Shown here one piece after another: positions 5,798 to 7,212 of a stretch of DNA of 7,212 nt. The notes below the pieces were generated by a model. That model saw only the letters and a list, made by a program, of their open reading frames with translations, did no database searches and had not been told where the DNA came from. The translations under genes and the position numbers were made by a program. Source of the DNA: Candidatus Magasanikiibacteriota bacterium (GTDB taxonomy: Bacteria > Patescibacteriota > Patescibacteriia > Magasanikbacterales > UBA922); assembly GCA_023246555.1 (NCBI GenBank), contig JAHFIC010000033.1:1-7212 (forward strand). The letters run 5' to 3'. Position 1 is the stretch's first letter. Each line of letters opens with the position of its first letter.

Positions 5798-6823
5798 ATG
5801 CTGGAAGAAGTGATAAAATTTGAACCCCCGCGTGAGGAGGTTCGCGTCGAACGAGAGGCGCCACTAGTGGAACAGCGTGTGAAGTTCGCGAGGACGTGTT
5901 TGCTCGTGGAGGAAGCGCTGTCAAAAAAATCTGAAAAGGTGGAACCATTTGTGTTGTCCCGAACAGAGCTGTCTCCAGAGATACGCGAGAGGCTTTTGGA
6001 TATTATTGCTCAATATAGAAAAAAAACTGAACAAACAGAATACGCGTTTCAACGATTGCAAGAAATATTGCTGGAAGCAGAATTGCTGTCTGGAGAATTG
6101 GATGGGGCAGCTATTGCGAACGATCTCGGTCCAAGTGATGCTGGCAGAGCTCTCTTTATTCGTATGATGGGACTGGAACCACGTGGCTCTGTTTTTCTTA
6201 GTCAATTGGAAGGTTACATCCTTATGGACTTCAGCGATGAGAGCGATTTACAAGCGTTTACTCAGACCAAAGGGATAGCAGCTGGCGGTTGGTTTCAGCA
6301 TGAACGTGAGTTCGTACTTCAGGGAGAACGGTTTCCGGTCGTTTCTGTCAATTCATCAAAAGGAAATCGAGAGAACGACAGATTAGTTTTATTACATGAG
6401 CGTCAACATTTTGTTAATCAAAAGTTATTGGGTTTTTTTTATAAAGATGAACCAGCGCCGCGTAGCGGCGGAGAAATCGAACGGATTGCAGAGCGCAAGG
6501 TCAAAGATGAAGTGCTCGCCTATATGCGGAATGGAAGCTCTGGTCAACAAATTCAACAAGCGTTAGGCGGTCATCTTTATCTCGACCTATTCGACGATCT
6601 CAATGAGGATGAGAAGAGCCGAATTCATCAATCACTACAAGACATCGCCATGCAGGTCGATACTTTTGCGGAAAATTTTGCGAGCGAAGCGGCACGCGGC
6701 CTCCTCGTGTATGCGCTCATTGATGTCCCTTTATCTAAAATGCCGAATTGGATTCGCGCGATTGGTGAACATTTAGAAAGCGTGCCGTGGATAATTGAAA
6801 AACGAGAGAAAAAAGCCGCCTGA
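5798..6823 (+). CDS. Uncharacterised protein with HERQH (HExxH) motif, putative zinc metallopeptidase
   Basis: I do not recognise a named family for these 341 residues. Residues 196-204 read LVLLHERQH, an HExxH zinc-peptidase motif in a hydrophobic helix context. KDEVLAY at 236-242 supplies Glu238, 34 residues after the second His, which could be the third zinc ligand in a gluzincin-like arrangement. Residues 60-100 are charged and rich in Glu, Lys, Gln and Leu, probably helical or coiled coil. No signal peptide or membrane segment is seen, so the protein is probably cytoplasmic or acts through a partner. The ATG lies 12 bases after the stop of the CvpA-family gene, without a Shine-Dalgarno site, and the tatD start follows 10 bases after the stop. 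This places it in the operon. The function is inferred from the motif only, and it could be a non-catalytic relative. Confidence 0.75.
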   Translation: MLEEVIKFEPPREEVRVEREAPLVEQRVKFARTCLLVEEALSKKSEKVEPFVLSRTELSPEIRERLLDIIAQYRKKTEQTEYAFQRLQEILLEAELLSGELDGAAIANDLGPSDAGRALFIRMMGLEPRGSVFLSQLEGYILMDFSDESDLQAFTQTKGIAAGGWFQHEREFVLQGERFPVVSVNSSKGNRENDRLVLLHERQHFVNQKLLGFFYKDEPAPRSGGEIERIAERKVKDEVLAYMRNGSSGQQIQQALGGHLYLDLFDDLNEDEKSRIHQSLQDIAMQVDTFAENFASEAARGLLVYALIDVPLSKMPNWIRAIGEHLESVPWIIEKREKKAA

Positions 6824-6833
6824 GACTTACCGT

Positions 6834-7212
6834 ATGCTTTTTGACACTCATTGTCATATTCAATTCCAGGCGTATAAGGATGACCGTGCGGAGGCGATTG
6901 CGCGATCGCGCGAGAAAAAGATGGTGTTGAATGTGGTCGGCACACAGAAAGATACGAGCCGGCTTGCGGTAGAATTGGCGAAACAGTACGACTGGATGTT
7001 TGCCTCGATCGGCACGCATCCGAACCATTTGTTTCCCACGCACATCGATGAAGAAGAAACGCATTTCATGAGCCGTGAAGAGGATTTCGACGAGGTGTAT
7101 TACGAGACCCTTGTTACATCTCCAAAAGTCGTGGCGATCGGCGAGTGCGGTTTGGATTTTTTTCACTTGTCGAACGATGTGCCGTTTGCCACAGTAGTTG
7201 AAAAACAGAAGC
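6834..7212 (+). CDS. tatD: TatD-family metal-dependent hydrolase, 5' part
   Basis: TatD proteins are metal-dependent nucleases of the amidohydrolase (TIM-barrel) superfamily, implicated in DNA repair and degradation. The 126 residues present begin MLFDTHCHI, where His6 and His8 form the first metal-binding HxH. GTHPNHL (60-66) and AIGECGLDF (101-109), with Glu104 as a metal ligand, follow in the expected order. The usual length is about 250-270 residues, so roughly half lies beyond the window. The ATG is 10 bases after the upstream stop and has no Shine-Dalgarno site, consistent with operon membership. An acidic stretch (about 70-90) sits between the two conserved motifs and looks like a lineage-specific extension. 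Confidence 0.93.
   Translation, partial: MLFDTHCHIQFQAYKDDRAEAIARSREKKMVLNVVGTQKDTSRLAVELAKQYDWMFASIGTHPNHLFPTHIDEEETHFMSREEDFDEVYYETLVTSPKVVAIGECGLDFFHLSNDVPFATVVEKQK

Noticed and set aside
6433..6470. T8 run (6433-6440) followed by a CGCCGC/GCGGCG hairpin, resembling a -1 frameshift signal in the HERQH gene
   Set aside because: The spacer of about 16 bases is longer than usual. The -1 frame runs about 40 codons without a recognisable domain, and the zero frame continues normally with Glu238 downstream.

Overview
The window most resembles a genome from the Candidate Phyla Radiation (Patescibacteria, Parcubacteria-like). This is an inference from several traits: a short RsmI without the usual C-terminal extension, a compact MetRS of the 'HIGF' type, a CvpA-like protein, a secreted wall-enzyme architecture that looks CPR-like, tightly packed genes, and an almost complete lack of Shine-Dalgarno sites. 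TGA and TAG both end genes, so the code is the standard bacterial one and not the UGA=Gly code of Gracilibacteria/SR1. No rank below this can be assigned by reading alone.

Layout. Positions 1-1786 (minus strand, running off the left edge) hold one long gene for a secreted, modular cell-wall protein: signal peptide, a lysozyme-like N-terminal domain, four about 46-residue repeats, then the start of a peptidase S11 (D-Ala-D-Ala carboxypeptidase/PBP) domain. Positions about 1843-3031 (minus strand) hold a self-contained single-gene unit: a consensus-like promoter, a DGQHR-motif (DndB-like) gene and a strong intrinsic terminator. It is clearly richer in GC than its surroundings (60-67% in four 60-base lines counted by hand), which suggests horizontal transfer. 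Positions 3063-7212 (plus strand) hold a compact operon: rsmI, metG, a CvpA-family membrane gene, an unrecognised gene with an HERQH zinc-peptidase motif, and the 5' part of a TatD-family hydrolase gene that runs off the right edge.

How the genes fit together. rsmI, metG and tatD form a translation/housekeeping neighbourhood that also occurs in Firmicutes such as Bacillus subtilis. Here a membrane protein and a putative peptidase are inserted between metG and tatD. The DGQHR unit sits between this operon and the wall-hydrolase gene, with promoters back to back with rsmI. Its terminator U-tract abuts the promoter of the wall-hydrolase gene. No stretch longer than 300 bases lacks a gene. No tRNA, rRNA, CRISPR array or insertion sequence was seen.
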